A stretch of DNA of 7,117 nt, taken from the NCBI GenBank assembly GCA_031268055.1, contig JAIRXY010000295.1, forward strand, positions 1-7,117. Direction: 5' to 3'. Shown here piece by piece: positions 1 through 5,741 of this stretch (positions within the stretch are counted from its first letter, which is position 1; every line of letters starts with the position of its first letter). The DNA comes from Prevotellaceae bacterium. Its GTDB lineage: Bacteria; Bacteroidota; Bacteroidia; Bacteroidales; UBA932. The notes beneath the pieces were generated by a model. That model ran no database searches. It had not been told where the DNA came from and saw nothing but the letters and a program-made list of their open reading frames with translations. The position numbers were made by a program, and so were the translations under genes.

Positions 1-172
1 CCATAGCGTTGAGCGAGGTGTAGTCTACAAAGCTGAGGCATTGCTTGTACACCTCAACGCTTTGCAGGCGCTTTGCTTCCTCGGCAATTGCGCTCACCTG
101 CGTGGCTACGGCTTTGGCAGCTATTTCTTCTGTGCTGTAATCTTTAAGTATTATGTCGTTTAGCGTATTCAT
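1..172 (-). CDS. deoC: Deoxyribose-phosphate aldolase, N-terminal part (gene runs off the left edge)
   Basis: Seen: an open frame on the minus strand starts with ATG at 172 (MNTLNDIILK) and stays open for 57 codons to the window edge. Residues 45-56 read CLSFVDYTSLNA. This resembles the stretch near the N-terminus of DeoC enzymes (E. coli LKLMDLTTLND; Bacteroidetes homologues CFSFIDLTTLN), which carries the Asp/Thr substrate-site residues. DeoC is a cytosolic class I (Schiff-base) aldolase that splits 2-deoxyribose-5-phosphate into glyceraldehyde-3-phosphate and acetaldehyde in deoxynucleoside catabolism. The catalytic lysines lie outside the window, so activity cannot be judged. From memory, Bacteroidetes often keep dtd, a MazG-type pyrophosphohydrolase and deoC together, which fits dtd on the same strand at 1948-2400. 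No clear TAnnTTTG promoter lies directly upstream, so deoC may originally have been co-transcribed with dtd. The identification rests on a short segment and on gene context. Confidence 0.72.
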   Translation of the reverse strand, partial: MNTLNDIILKDYSTEEIAAKAVATQVSAIAEEAKRLQSVEVYKQCLSFVDYTSLNAM

Positions 173-202
173 TATCTTACTTTCTAAAATTTGAATGTTG
201 GT

Positions 203-211
203 AATTTTTTG
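203..211. repeat. Left 9-bp direct repeat (putative target-site duplication)
   Basis: AATTTTTTG lies two bases (CA) outside the left end of palindromic repeat copy 1. The identical 9-mer is at 1934-1942, two bases (TA) outside the right end of copy 2. Equal sequence at equal distance on both outer sides is what a transposition target duplication would leave. The motif is AT-rich and low in complexity, so chance remains possible. Confidence 0.5.
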
Positions 212-213
212 CA

Positions 214-308
214 GGGCAAACGCATGAAAAACCCCCAGCTTCAACTAAGGGCAACTTGCTGTCGCCACACAAGGACGTGCATACCGACGTTTCTTCATGC
301 GTTTGCCC
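214..308. repeat. Palindromic repeat element, copy 1 (95 bp)
   Basis: The outer arms GGGCAAACGCATGAAAAA (214-231) and TTCTTCATGCGTTTGCCC (291-308) pair at 17 of 18 positions, so either strand can fold into a long hairpin. The middle (232-290) aligns with 1856-1912 of copy 2, including GGCAACTTGCTGTCGCCAC and AGGACGTGCATACCGACGT. Relative to copy 2 it lacks 25 bases after the left arm and has a few substitutions. One of these changes (AAGGG in place of GGGGG at 247-251) weakens the inner hairpin that copy 2 can form. Open plus-strand frames cross it, but they show no protein-like composition and are taken as non-coding. It lies between the remnant HNH gene and deoC. Confidence 0.85.
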
Positions 309-316
309 CGTGTTTT

Positions 317-421
317 TTAGTCACTTCGGCAGAACATGGTTTTCAATGCCTTTACTGTTTCTTCCGTTCGATAATCTTTGGAGCAGTCGGGTCCCGGCTG
401 TGGGCGGATAACATTAAACAT
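317..421 (-). pseudogene. Truncated HNH-type nuclease gene (probable PtuB-like partner of the ATPase)
   Basis: Seen: ATG at 421 overlaps the ATPase stop codon (stop at 416-414, so an 8-base overlap). It opens a 34-codon frame starting MFNVIRPQPGPD, with ETVKALKTMF near the end, then CRSD and a TAA at 319-317. The palindromic repeat begins 8 bases beyond that stop. From memory, HNH endonucleases encoded directly after such ATPases begin with a hydrophobic-x-RP/TPAP motif. They then have a Tyr-containing helix ending in a Leu-Lys-x-x-Phe motif just before the first zinc-knuckle Cys pair (KCYLCE). The frame here matches up to MF and then stops where KCYLCE would follow, so the zinc and HNH catalytic region is missing. 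The tight overlap indicates former translational coupling. An unrelated tiny protein is possible, but the start position and motif order favour a remnant. It cannot act as a nuclease. Confidence 0.55.
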
Positions 422-1652
422 TGCGCCCTCCTTCTTCCAGCGTTTCCAATCCTAACAGATAAAATGCTTTGGATTCGCTGTCCAATACATCTTCACGCCC
501 TTTGATATGGTTAATTAATTGCTGTAATCTATCCAAATCTTTTTGTTCCGAGTTGATTATTTGAGCAATCTCTTTAATTGAGTTTTCCAATTTTACGGAA
601 ATGGGTTTTACGTTCCACAATCCTTTCATAATTGCCGAATAGGTGTAATATGACAAATCCTCGGTAATCGGCTCGTTTTTACCTAAATCGAAAACAACCG
701 TATCCGGCGTTGACGTCAAGACAAAGGGAGAGTGCGTTGTTACTACAAATTGTATCTTTGGAAAAGAGTTGGTAAAGAAGGGCAGGATGAGCCTTTGAAG
801 GGATACGTGTAAATGCGAATCTATTTCGTCGATAAAAACAACGCCGGTCAGATCGGTTGGCATTACTTTGAAGTATTCCGTGTGCATAATGAGCTCTGCA
901 TAAATGTCAAAAATAGCTCTATAGCCTGCGGACAGCGTTTGAAAGGAGAAAGGTGGTTTGTTGTCTTGACAGATAGAAAATTTGAAATTATCCGAATCGA
1001 ATCTTAATGTAACGCTATCGTCTTCGAAAAGTATTTTCAAACTTTTTTCAAAATCATTAAACCATGCATCAATCCGGTCTGCCAGCGCTTGATTTCTATC
1101 ATTTGTAATAGCAAGTGATTTTCTGCTCGTTAAGTTCACCAGATGCTGCTCAAACTTATTCGCATGTTTTTGCGAAGGCTGCTGCTTTTTAGCATCTTCT
1201 TCCTCCGGCCATACCGCTTTTGCTTCCGAGGGTTGCGTGATTTCGGATAAACGTTTTTCTTCAAAAAAACGGATGATGGCTTTTCTATCATCGTATAAAG
1301 CGGAAAAATTGATGTTTTCGGGAATGGTGGCCTGCATGCCTCCTTCAATGGCATTTAATTCGGATTCGTAAGATTTTATTAGCTTTGCTGCATTATCAAA
1401 AGAAGTAGTTCCCTTTTGATTTTTACTAAGATTGTTTTGCCACATCGTTAGGTTCTGCTTTATTTGTAGCAAATCGGCGCCTTTCTTTTGAGCAATAAGC
1501 AAGTCCACTTTTTCGTAAGCTGCTTTTAAAAATGAGGTTTTACCTGAACCATTCGCACCGGTTACAATGAGATTTCTCCCCTCCAATTCAATGCTGACAT
1601 TTTTGTTTGTATAAGGGATAACACCTGCTATGTTCTTAATCCACTTTTCCAT
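414..1652 (-). CDS. AAA/ABC-type ATPase of a two-gene defence-like system (Septu/PtuA-like)
   Basis: The protein has 412 residues and no signal peptide or membrane segment. Seen: a Walker A motif GANGSGKTS at 32-40; a charged, probably helical middle (about 41-210) that includes an acidic/Gln-rich stretch at 149-162; an ABC-signature-like TLSAGYRAIFDI at 239-250; Walker B VVFIDEIDSHLH at 271-282 with the catalytic Glu after the Asp; and the switch-histidine motif VTTHSPF at 304-310. All core ATPase motifs are present, so it looks intact. This architecture is that of SMC/OLD-like AAA ATPases. Together with the HNH-like remnant overlapping its stop codon, it points to the ATP-sensing subunit of an ATPase + HNH nuclease anti-phage module such as Septu. 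That function is inference from family and context. The start at 1652 lies 13 bases downstream of the end of a TACTTTTG promoter motif. The gene is more AT-rich than its housekeeping neighbours and sits between two repeat copies, both signs of transfer. With the nuclease lost, it may be inactive in defence. Confidence 0.8.
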   Translation of the reverse strand: MEKWIKNIAGVIPYTNKNVSIELEGRNLIVTGANGSGKTSFLKAAYEKVDLLIAQKKGADLLQIKQNLTMWQNNLSKNQKGTTSFDNAAKLIKSYESELNAIEGGMQATIPENINFSALYDDRKAIIRFFEEKRLSEITQPSEAKAVWPEEEDAKKQQPSQKHANKFEQHLVNLTSRKSLAITNDRNQALADRIDAWFNDFEKSLKILFEDDSVTLRFDSDNFKFSICQDNKPPFSFQTLSAGYRAIFDIYAELIMHTEYFKVMPTDLTGVVFIDEIDSHLHVSLQRLILPFFTNSFPKIQFVVTTHSPFVLTSTPDTVVFDLGKNEPITEDLSYYTYSAIMKGLWNVKPISVKLENSIKEIAQIINSEQKDLDRLQQLINHIKGREDVLDSESKAFYLLGLETLEEGGRNV

Positions 1653-1671
1653 ATTATATTTTGTTCTACCA

Positions 1672-1679
1672 CAAAAGTA
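1672..1679 (-). promoter_or_regulatory. Candidate Bacteroidetes -7 motif for the ATPase gene
   Basis: The minus strand reads TACTTTTG, a match to the Bacteroidetes -7 consensus TAnnTTTG, with its 3' edge 19 bases before the ATPase ATG. This leaves a short 5' leader of roughly a dozen bases. No clear TTG -33 box is found 18-24 bases upstream, so support comes from the -7 motif and its position only. Confidence 0.4.
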
Positions 1680-1762
1680 CTCGTTTTTCTCAATCTACAT
1701 TGTTGTTGACTGACGTTTTTTTCTTATTATCCGTTTCACCGTCTGTCCACAACTCCCTGCTA

Positions 1763-1770
1763 CAAAGGTA
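1763..1770 (-). promoter_or_regulatory. Second candidate -7 motif upstream of the ATPase gene
   Basis: The minus strand reads TACCTTTG, a full match to TAnnTTTG, about 110 bases upstream of the ATPase start and 43 bases inside repeat copy 2. Use of it would give a leader of about 100 bases. No convincing -33 TTG is seen. It could be an alternative ATPase promoter or a chance match. Confidence 0.25.
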
Positions 1771-1812
1771 AGCATAAAAGTTTTATAGGAGCAGAATTAT
1801 TATGCTTGTTCG

Positions 1813-1931
1813 GGGCAAACGCATGAAAAACCCCGTAGAGGTTTCCTGTGAATAACCCCCAACTTCAGCTGGGGGCAACTTGCTGTCGCCACAAAGGACG
1901 TGCATACCGACGTTTTTTCATGCGTTTGCCC
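1813..1931. repeat. Palindromic repeat element, copy 2 (119 bp, longer form)
   Basis: The outer arms GGGCAAACGCATGAAAAA (1813-1830) and its exact reverse complement (1914-1931) form an 18-bp perfect stem. Inside, CCCCCA (1856-1861) and TGGGGG (1870-1875) form a second hairpin with an 8-base loop, and the core from GGCAACTTGCTG through ACCGACGT (1874-1912) is nearly identical to copy 1. Bases 1831-1855 are absent from copy 1. The copy has the same orientation as copy 1 and ends 16 bases from the dtd stop codon. It resembles MITE/REP-like intergenic repeats. No run of U follows the stem directly on either strand, so a standard intrinsic terminator is not supported. Confidence 0.85.
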
Positions 1932-1933
1932 TA

Positions 1934-1942
1934 AATTTTTTG
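1934..1942. repeat. Right 9-bp direct repeat (putative target-site duplication)
   Basis: AATTTTTTG is identical to 203-211 and lies two bases outside repeat copy 2. It sits just past the dtd stop codon on the minus strand, so an insertion here would have spared dtd. Confidence 0.5.
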
Positions 1943-1947
1943 TCGGC

Positions 1948-2400
1948 TTACTCCCGCTGCTTGGTGTCTATCCAAATGGTTACAGGCCCATCGTTGACGA
2001 GCGATACCTGCATATCTGCGCCAAATTCGCCTGTGCCGACGTTTTTTTTCAGCTCGCTCTGCACGAGCAGCACAAATTTATTGTATAGCGCGGCGGCGTG
2101 CTCCGGCCGCGCCGCGCGGATGTACGAGGGTCTGTTGCCCTTTTTGGTTTGCGCGTGAAGCGTAAATTGGCTCACTATAAGCGCCTCGCCGTCAATATCC
2201 TGTAGCGACAAGTTCATTACGCCCTGCGCGTCGTCGAAGATGCGCAGGCGCGCCAGCTTTGCCGCTGCCCACGCTAAATCTTCGTCGCTGTCGGCCTCTT
2301 CAAAACCCGACAAGACCAAAACGCCCACCCCTATCTTGGATTTTACGCTTCCGCTAATGGCTACCGATGCCTCTAATACCCTTTGAATAAGTAACCTCAT
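1948..2400 (-). CDS. dtd: D-aminoacyl-tRNA deacylase
   Basis: This cytosolic proofreading enzyme hydrolyses D-aminoacyl-tRNA (for example D-Tyr-tRNA), and also glycine mischarged on tRNA-Ala, freeing the tRNA and keeping D-amino acids out of protein. The 150-residue length is normal for the family. Seen: the N-terminal strand MRLLIQRVLEASVAI; VGVLVLSGF around 25-33; LRIFDD at 52-57; the active-site segment SQFTLHAQTKKGNRPSY at 77-93, with SQFT at 77-80; and near the C-terminus NDGPVT at 136-141, which carries the Gly-cisPro pair (138-139) that excludes L-amino acids. The start at 2400 was chosen because MRLLIQRV is the conserved N-terminus; a frame-consistent ATG at 2439 would add 13 atypical residues and overlap the likely promoter. 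It is transcribed divergently from ahcY. The stop codon is only 5 bases from the 9-bp direct repeat bounding the inserted unit. Confidence 0.96.
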   Translation of the reverse strand: MRLLIQRVLEASVAISGSVKSKIGVGVLVLSGFEEADSDEDLAWAAAKLARLRIFDDAQGVMNLSLQDIDGEALIVSQFTLHAQTKKGNRPSYIRAARPEHAAALYNKFVLLVQSELKKNVGTGEFGADMQVSLVNDGPVTIWIDTKQRE

Positions 2401-2438
2401 ACCTTCATGTTGGCCAATTGGATAAAAGCTTAAAAACA

Positions 2439-2446
2439 CAAATTTA
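2439..2446 (-). promoter_or_regulatory. Candidate -7 motif for dtd
   Basis: The minus strand reads TAAATTTG, matching TAnnTTTG, with its 3' edge 38 bases before the dtd ATG at 2400. This fits a leader of about 30 bases and supports the shorter dtd start. No clean -33 TTG is present at the expected spacing. Confidence 0.4.
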
Positions 2447-2490
2447 CAAATAAAATTCTGTTTTTACGTAATTATTATCGTAATATGAGC

Positions 2491-2498
2491 TACATTTG
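2491..2498 (+). promoter_or_regulatory. Candidate -7 motif for the ahcY transcript
   Basis: TACATTTG matches the Bacteroidetes -7 consensus TAnnTTTG and ends 32 bases before the ahcY ATG, giving a leader of about 25 bases. The -33 region is T-rich (TTTTTA at 2461-2466) without an exact TTG. Two CGTAAT direct repeats (2467-2472, 2479-2484) lie just upstream. The leader is too short for a SAM or SAH riboswitch. Confidence 0.5.
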
Positions 2499-2530
2499 TA
2501 ACCTCTAACTATTTAAAATCAACAACACGT

Positions 2531-3946
2531 ATGCTAATACAAGAGAATGTGCCTTACAAGGTAAAAGATTTGCAGCTGGCCGACTGGGGTCGCAAGGAGA
2601 TAGAAATTGCCGAAAAGGAAATGCCCGGCCTGATGTCGCTGCGCGCAAAGTACGGAAAAGCGCAGCCGCTAAAGGGCGTGCGAATCATGGGCTCGCTGCA
2701 CATGACCGTGCAAACGGCCGTGCTGATTGAAACGCTAAAGGCGCTGGGTGGAGATGTGCGCTGGTGCAGCTGCAATATATTTTCTACGCAAGACCACGCT
2801 GCTGCGGCCATTGCTGCCGCCGGAACGCCGGTTTTTGCTTGGAAAGGCGAAACGCTGGAGGAGTACTGGTGGTGTACGGCTATGGCGCTATCTTTTCCAA
2901 ACGCTAAGGGGCCGCAGCTCATAGTAGACGATGGCGGCGACGCAACGTTGCTCATACACAAAGGCTACGCCGCAGAAAAGGACGCTAAAACATTGAACGT
3001 AACGCCGGAATCTACCGAAGAGGGTGTTATTCTCAAGTTGCTCAACGATTTACTTAAGGAAGATGGGCAAAAATGGCATCGCACGGTGGCCGAGTGGAAG
3101 GGCGTAAGCGAGGAGACAACCACCGGAGTACACCGCCTGTACCAAATGCAGGAGCGCGGCGAGCTGCTGGTGCCGGCTATCAACGTGAACGATTCGGTGA
3201 CCAAGAGCAAGTTCGACAACCTGTACGGCTGCCGCGAATCGCTGGCCGACGGCATAAAGCGCGCAACCGACGTGATGATTGCCGGAAAGGTGGTAGTGGT
3301 GTGCGGCTACGGCGATGTGGGCAAAGGGTGCGCAAAATCAATGCGCAGCTACGGAGCGCGCGTTATCATTACCGAAATTGACCCCATTTGCGCGCTACAG
3401 GCGGCTATGGAAGGCTTTGAGGTGAAAACAGTAGAGGACGCGCTGGACGAAGGAAATATTTACGTTACCACCACCGGAAACAGGGACATTATTACGCTGG
3501 AGCACATACAAAAAATGAAAGACCAGTCCATTGTGTGCAACATTGGCCACTTTGACAACGAAATTCAGGTGGACAAGCTCAACGCATTGGCAGGCGTGAA
3601 AAAGGTGAACATCAAGCCGCAGGTAGACAAGTATGTTTTCCCCGACGGGCACGCCGTTTTCCTTTTAGCCGAAGGGCGCTTGGTGAACCTTGGCTGCGCA
3701 ACGGGGCATCCATCGTTTGTGATGAGCAACTCGTTCACCAACCAAACGCTGGCGCAAATAGAGTTGTGGACAAACAAGGAGCTGAAGGTGGGCGTTTACA
3801 CCCTCCCCAAGCGCCTCGACGAGGAGGTGGCGCGGCTGCACTTGGAGCAGATAGGCGTGAAGCTCACAAAGCTTACCCCTTCACAAGCCGCCTACATTGG
3901 CGTAAAGGTAGAAGGGCCGTATAAGGCTGAGCACTACAGGTATTAG
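2531..3946 (+). CDS. ahcY: Adenosylhomocysteinase (S-adenosyl-L-homocysteine hydrolase)
   Basis: This cytosolic, NAD-dependent enzyme splits S-adenosylhomocysteine into adenosine and homocysteine. It relieves product inhibition of methyltransferases and feeds methionine recycling. At 471 residues it has normal bacterial length and is complete. Seen: GSLHMT at 54-59 (His57, equivalent to human His55); [12 protein letters not shown] at 84-95; [12 protein letters not shown] at 104-115; [11 protein letters not shown] at 133-143; [13 protein letters not shown] at 195-207; the catalytic segment [18 protein letters not shown] at 220-237, with Lys225, Asp229 and Asn230; the NAD-binding GYGDVGKG at 259-266; CNIGHFDNE at 336-344, with His340; and the C-terminal [18 protein letters not shown], whose lysine and tyrosine reach into the NAD site of the neighbouring subunit in the tetramer. 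It begins a plus-strand run, with gmhA 24 bases downstream and no terminator between them. The functional link to gmhA is not obvious. Confidence 0.99.
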   Translation: MLIQENVPYKVKDLQLADWGRKEIEIAEKEMPGLMSLRAKYGKAQPLKGVRIMGSLHMTVQTAVLIETLKALGGDVRWCSCNIFSTQDHAAAAIAAAGTPVFAWKGETLEEYWWCTAMALSFPNAKGPQLIVDDGGDATLLIHKGYAAEKDAKTLNVTPESTEEGVILKLLNDLLKEDGQKWHRTVAEWKGVSEETTTGVHRLYQMQERGELLVPAINVNDSVTKSKFDNLYGCRESLADGIKRATDVMIAGKVVVVCGYGDVGKGCAKSMRSYGARVIITEIDPICALQAAMEGFEVKTVEDALDEGNIYVTTTGNRDIITLEHIQKMKDQSIVCNIGHFDNEIQVDKLNALAGVKKVNIKPQVDKYVFPDGHAVFLLAEGRLVNLGCATGHPSFVMSNSFTNQTLAQIELWTNKELKVGVYTLPKRLDEEVARLHLEQIGVKLTKLTPSQAAYIGVKVEGPYKAEHYRY

Positions 3947-3970
3947 CAGATTAAAAATTAAAAATTCTTT

Positions 3971-4570
3971 ATGAGCGACAACGCTTCTCAAATATTAGCC
4001 AACTTTAACGAGGCGGCGCAGGTGTCGCAGCGTTTTATCAGCAGCGAGCAAAACATTGAAAGTATTGAGCGCGCAGCAGCGCTCATGGCAGAGGCTATTG
4101 CCGGTGGCGGAAAGATAATTTCGTGCGGCAACGGCGGCTCCATGTGCGATGCTATGCACTTTGCCGAAGAGCTGTCGGGGCGATTTCGCAACGACAGGCG
4201 CGCGCTACCCGCAATTGCCGCAAGCGACGCTTCGCACCTTACCTGCACCGCCAACGACTATGGCTTTGAGAACGTTTTCTCGCGCTTTGTTGAAGCGTTG
4301 GGGCGCAAGGGCGATGTGCTGCTGGCGATAAGCGCCAGCGGCAACTCTGCCAACGTGGTGAAGGCCGTGGAGATAGCCAAGCTGCAAGGCCTGCACGTGG
4401 TGGGGCTGACCGGCAGAGGCGGCGGCCTGATGTACAGCATTTGCGACCTGAACATTTGCGTACTCCACGACGGATACGCCGACCGTGTGCAGGAAGTGCA
4501 CATTAAAATTATCCATACGCTTATCCAGCTTATTGAGCAAAGATTGTGCCCAAAAGAAGACAGGATGTAA
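3971..4570 (+). CDS. gmhA: Sedoheptulose-7-phosphate isomerase (phosphoheptose isomerase)
   Basis: The enzyme converts sedoheptulose-7-phosphate to D-glycero-D-manno-heptose-7-phosphate, the first step towards the ADP-heptose used for the LPS inner core. It is a cytosolic SIS-domain protein, normally a tetramer. The 199 residues match family length. Seen: SCGNGGSMCDAMHFAEELSG at 51-70; PAIAASDASHLTC at 80-92; the SIS phosphate loop SASGNSANVVKA at 121-132; and GYADRVQEVHIKIIHTLIQL at 168-187. The zinc ligands known from E. coli GmhA (His61, Glu65, Gln172, His180) correspond to His63, Glu67, Gln174 and His182 here. E. coli His56 is Met58, not a metal ligand. This agreement favours GmhA over the related DnaA-binding protein DiaA. 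An A/T-rich spacer (ATTAAAA twice, 3950-3963) precedes the ATG, typical of Bacteroidetes starts. Probably co-transcribed with ahcY. Confidence 0.94.
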   Translation: MSDNASQILANFNEAAQVSQRFISSEQNIESIERAAALMAEAIAGGGKIISCGNGGSMCDAMHFAEELSGRFRNDRRALPAIAASDASHLTCTANDYGFENVFSRFVEALGRKGDVLLAISASGNSANVVKAVEIAKLQGLHVVGLTGRGGGLMYSICDLNICVLHDGYADRVQEVHIKIIHTLIQLIEQRLCPKEDRM

Positions 4571-4581
4571 GGAGAGTATTT

Positions 4582-4596
4582 ATGAACGTAGATTAA
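4582..4596 (+). other. Four-codon mini-ORF (MNVD) with a strong Shine-Dalgarno site
   Basis: AAGGAG (4569-4574) overlaps the gmhA stop codon and lies 7 bases before an ATG at 4582, which reads ATG AAC GTA GAT TAA. The lipoprotein start follows 19 bases after this stop. No other gene in the window has such a clear ribosome site. It could be a small leader that couples translation, the remnant of a deleted gene, or chance. Confidence 0.2.
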
Positions 4597-4615
4597 CAAC
4601 TAAATTGATGATAAT

Positions 4616-5713
4616 ATGAAGCCAGCGCTTAAATTTTGTTTGCTTGCGCTGCTGCCGGTTATTGCAGCCGCAGCAATTTCATGTCAAGATGATGATAATT
4701 GGAAGCCCACCTGGGCTTTGCCGCTGATAAAGGAGCAGTCTATCCTCATTGGAAGTTTTATAAAAGAAAGCGACGTAAAAGAAGTTAACGACCAAGTAAG
4801 AAAGGAGTGGAATAAGTATGTAAAAGAGAAGCTTAACATTGGAGATGGAAGCGGCGCTGGTATAGTAGATTCCATAGCTTACCTTGTACTTGCGAATCAT
4901 CAAGATTCTATCTACGTAAAATTTGATAATGATGGCCCTAAGCTGAATGATTCCATCGAAGCGAAGATTAAAGAAAGCCTTGGTAACGACGCTGATGTAG
5001 ACAGTAAGATAGCGCAAGTCAACAAATTTTTGAGCGTTTATTGGCAAGCCCTTCAGCAGCAAAGCAACAGCGAGGGAAACAACCCGCTAAGTGCAATGGC
5101 AAAAAGCAAAGCGATTGCAAAAAATGTCATTAGCGCTCAGGGCGGCGGCGGTGGCACCGCCGGAGGAGATACAGCGATTAACAACTTGATAGATGCTATG
5201 ATACATCCTACCGATGTATTTATTACGGCAGCCAATGTGCTTTCGGCTATGGATGCTGATGGTAGCTACATTGATTCTATAAACGCCCAAATAGATAGCG
5301 TTCTGCAAAAAACAAAAATGCTCGACTCCATAGCCATTGATTTTGCAGATTATGTTGCCGATGGCTCGCCAATATCCGCCATTGAGCTTGATATAATTAC
5401 TACAAGCGCTGAGTGGATGCCTTTTAAGTTTAAATTCAGCGCTAATTTTGCAGATGTCAAAGGAGATAGCATATGCAAAATATTTGAAGAAAATAACGTT
5501 GATTTGGAAAAATCACTGTCCTTTCCTTTTGAACAAAGCGATGAAGAACTTCTAAATGAAATAGTTAAAAATACTAAATATGTTAAATTTAGAGTGGAAT
5601 GCTGGAGAACTGATCGGATTACTAAAGACATTCTTCGGACCTTGTCGCAAAAAGGTATCCATTTCAGCGTGCGCTTGAAGGTGCAGGCAGCCATGAGCAA
5701 ATTTAAATTTTAG
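4616..5713 (+). CDS. Predicted surface-exposed lipoprotein of unknown function
   Basis: The 365-residue protein has a type II signal peptide: Lys2 and Lys6, a hydrophobic core (7-20), and a lipobox-like AISC with Cys23 as the lipidation site. QDDD follows at once, resembling the Bacteroidetes lipoprotein export signal that sends lipoproteins to the outer face of the outer membrane. Next comes WKPTWALPLI (29-38), a Trp/Pro motif seen near the N-terminus of many Bacteroidetes lipoproteins. Residues 45-170 are mostly charged and helical-looking, followed by a Gly-rich linker (GGGGGTAGG, 176-184), then further helical segments and a C-terminal half (about 250-365) with alternating hydrophobic strands. 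I recognise no named domain or catalytic motif. The gene is AT-rich (25-38% GC in two sampled 60-base stretches) compared with its neighbours. The next gene starts 28 bases downstream, so it probably acts with that outer-membrane protein. The start at 4616 is fixed by the signal peptide. Confidence 0.85.
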   Translation: MKPALKFCLLALLPVIAAAAISCQDDDNWKPTWALPLIKEQSILIGSFIKESDVKEVNDQVRKEWNKYVKEKLNIGDGSGAGIVDSIAYLVLANHQDSIYVKFDNDGPKLNDSIEAKIKESLGNDADVDSKIAQVNKFLSVYWQALQQQSNSEGNNPLSAMAKSKAIAKNVISAQGGGGGTAGGDTAINNLIDAMIHPTDVFITAANVLSAMDADGSYIDSINAQIDSVLQKTKMLDSIAIDFADYVADGSPISAIELDIITTSAEWMPFKFKFSANFADVKGDSICKIFEENNVDLEKSLSFPFEQSDEELLNEIVKNTKYVKFRVECWRTDRITKDILRTLSQKGIHFSVRLKVQAAMSKFKF

Positions 5714-5741
5714 CCCTTAAATATTTGATACAACAGCTACG

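Larger units (their letters stand above)
212..1933. mobile_element. Putative composite insertion: ATPase/HNH-remnant cassette bounded by palindromic repeats
   Basis: Seen: the unit starts with GGGCAAACGCATGAAAAA (214-231) and ends with its exact reverse complement (1914-1931). These are the outer arms of two directly oriented palindromic repeats. AATTTTTTG flanks it on both sides. The interior is AT-richer (30-37% GC in sampled 60-base stretches) than dtd or ahcY (about 63%). It holds one ATPase gene and a broken HNH-like gene. No transposase is encoded, so movement would have to be in trans, as for cassettes bounded by MITE-like ends. Removing the unit and one 9-mer leaves dtd and deoC about 50 bp apart on the same strand, a normal operon-like spacing. 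That the unit moved as one piece is inference. Independent arrival of the two repeats, or recombination between repeats, could give a similar layout. Confidence 0.5.

Noticed and set aside
214..308. Palindromic repeats as ordinary intrinsic terminators or a CRISPR array
   Set aside because: No U-run follows the stems directly on either strand, the copies are large and have a conserved core, and there are only two copies 1.5 kb apart with a gene between them.
191..505. 104-codon plus-strand open frame across repeat copy 1
   Set aside because: It begins with TTG, runs through the palindromic repeat and then antisense to the HNH remnant and ATPase, and has no recognisable motif. A similar short peptide pattern occurs at copy 2 only because the repeat DNA is shared.
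1880..2158. Plus-strand open frames across repeat copy 2 and antisense to dtd
   Set aside because: The dtd product is unmistakable on the other strand; these frames are its shadow plus repeat DNA.
2401..2439. Longer dtd start at 2439
   Set aside because: It would add 13 residues not typical of the family and overlap the probable -7 motif; MRLLIQRV at 2400 is the family N-terminus.
2499..2530. SAM or SAH riboswitch before ahcY
   Set aside because: The predicted leader is only about 25 bases and shows no aptamer-like pairing.
2554..2961. Long minus-strand frames antisense to ahcY and gmhA
   Set aside because: Composition effect of GC-rich coding DNA; the plus-strand proteins match well-known families along their whole length.
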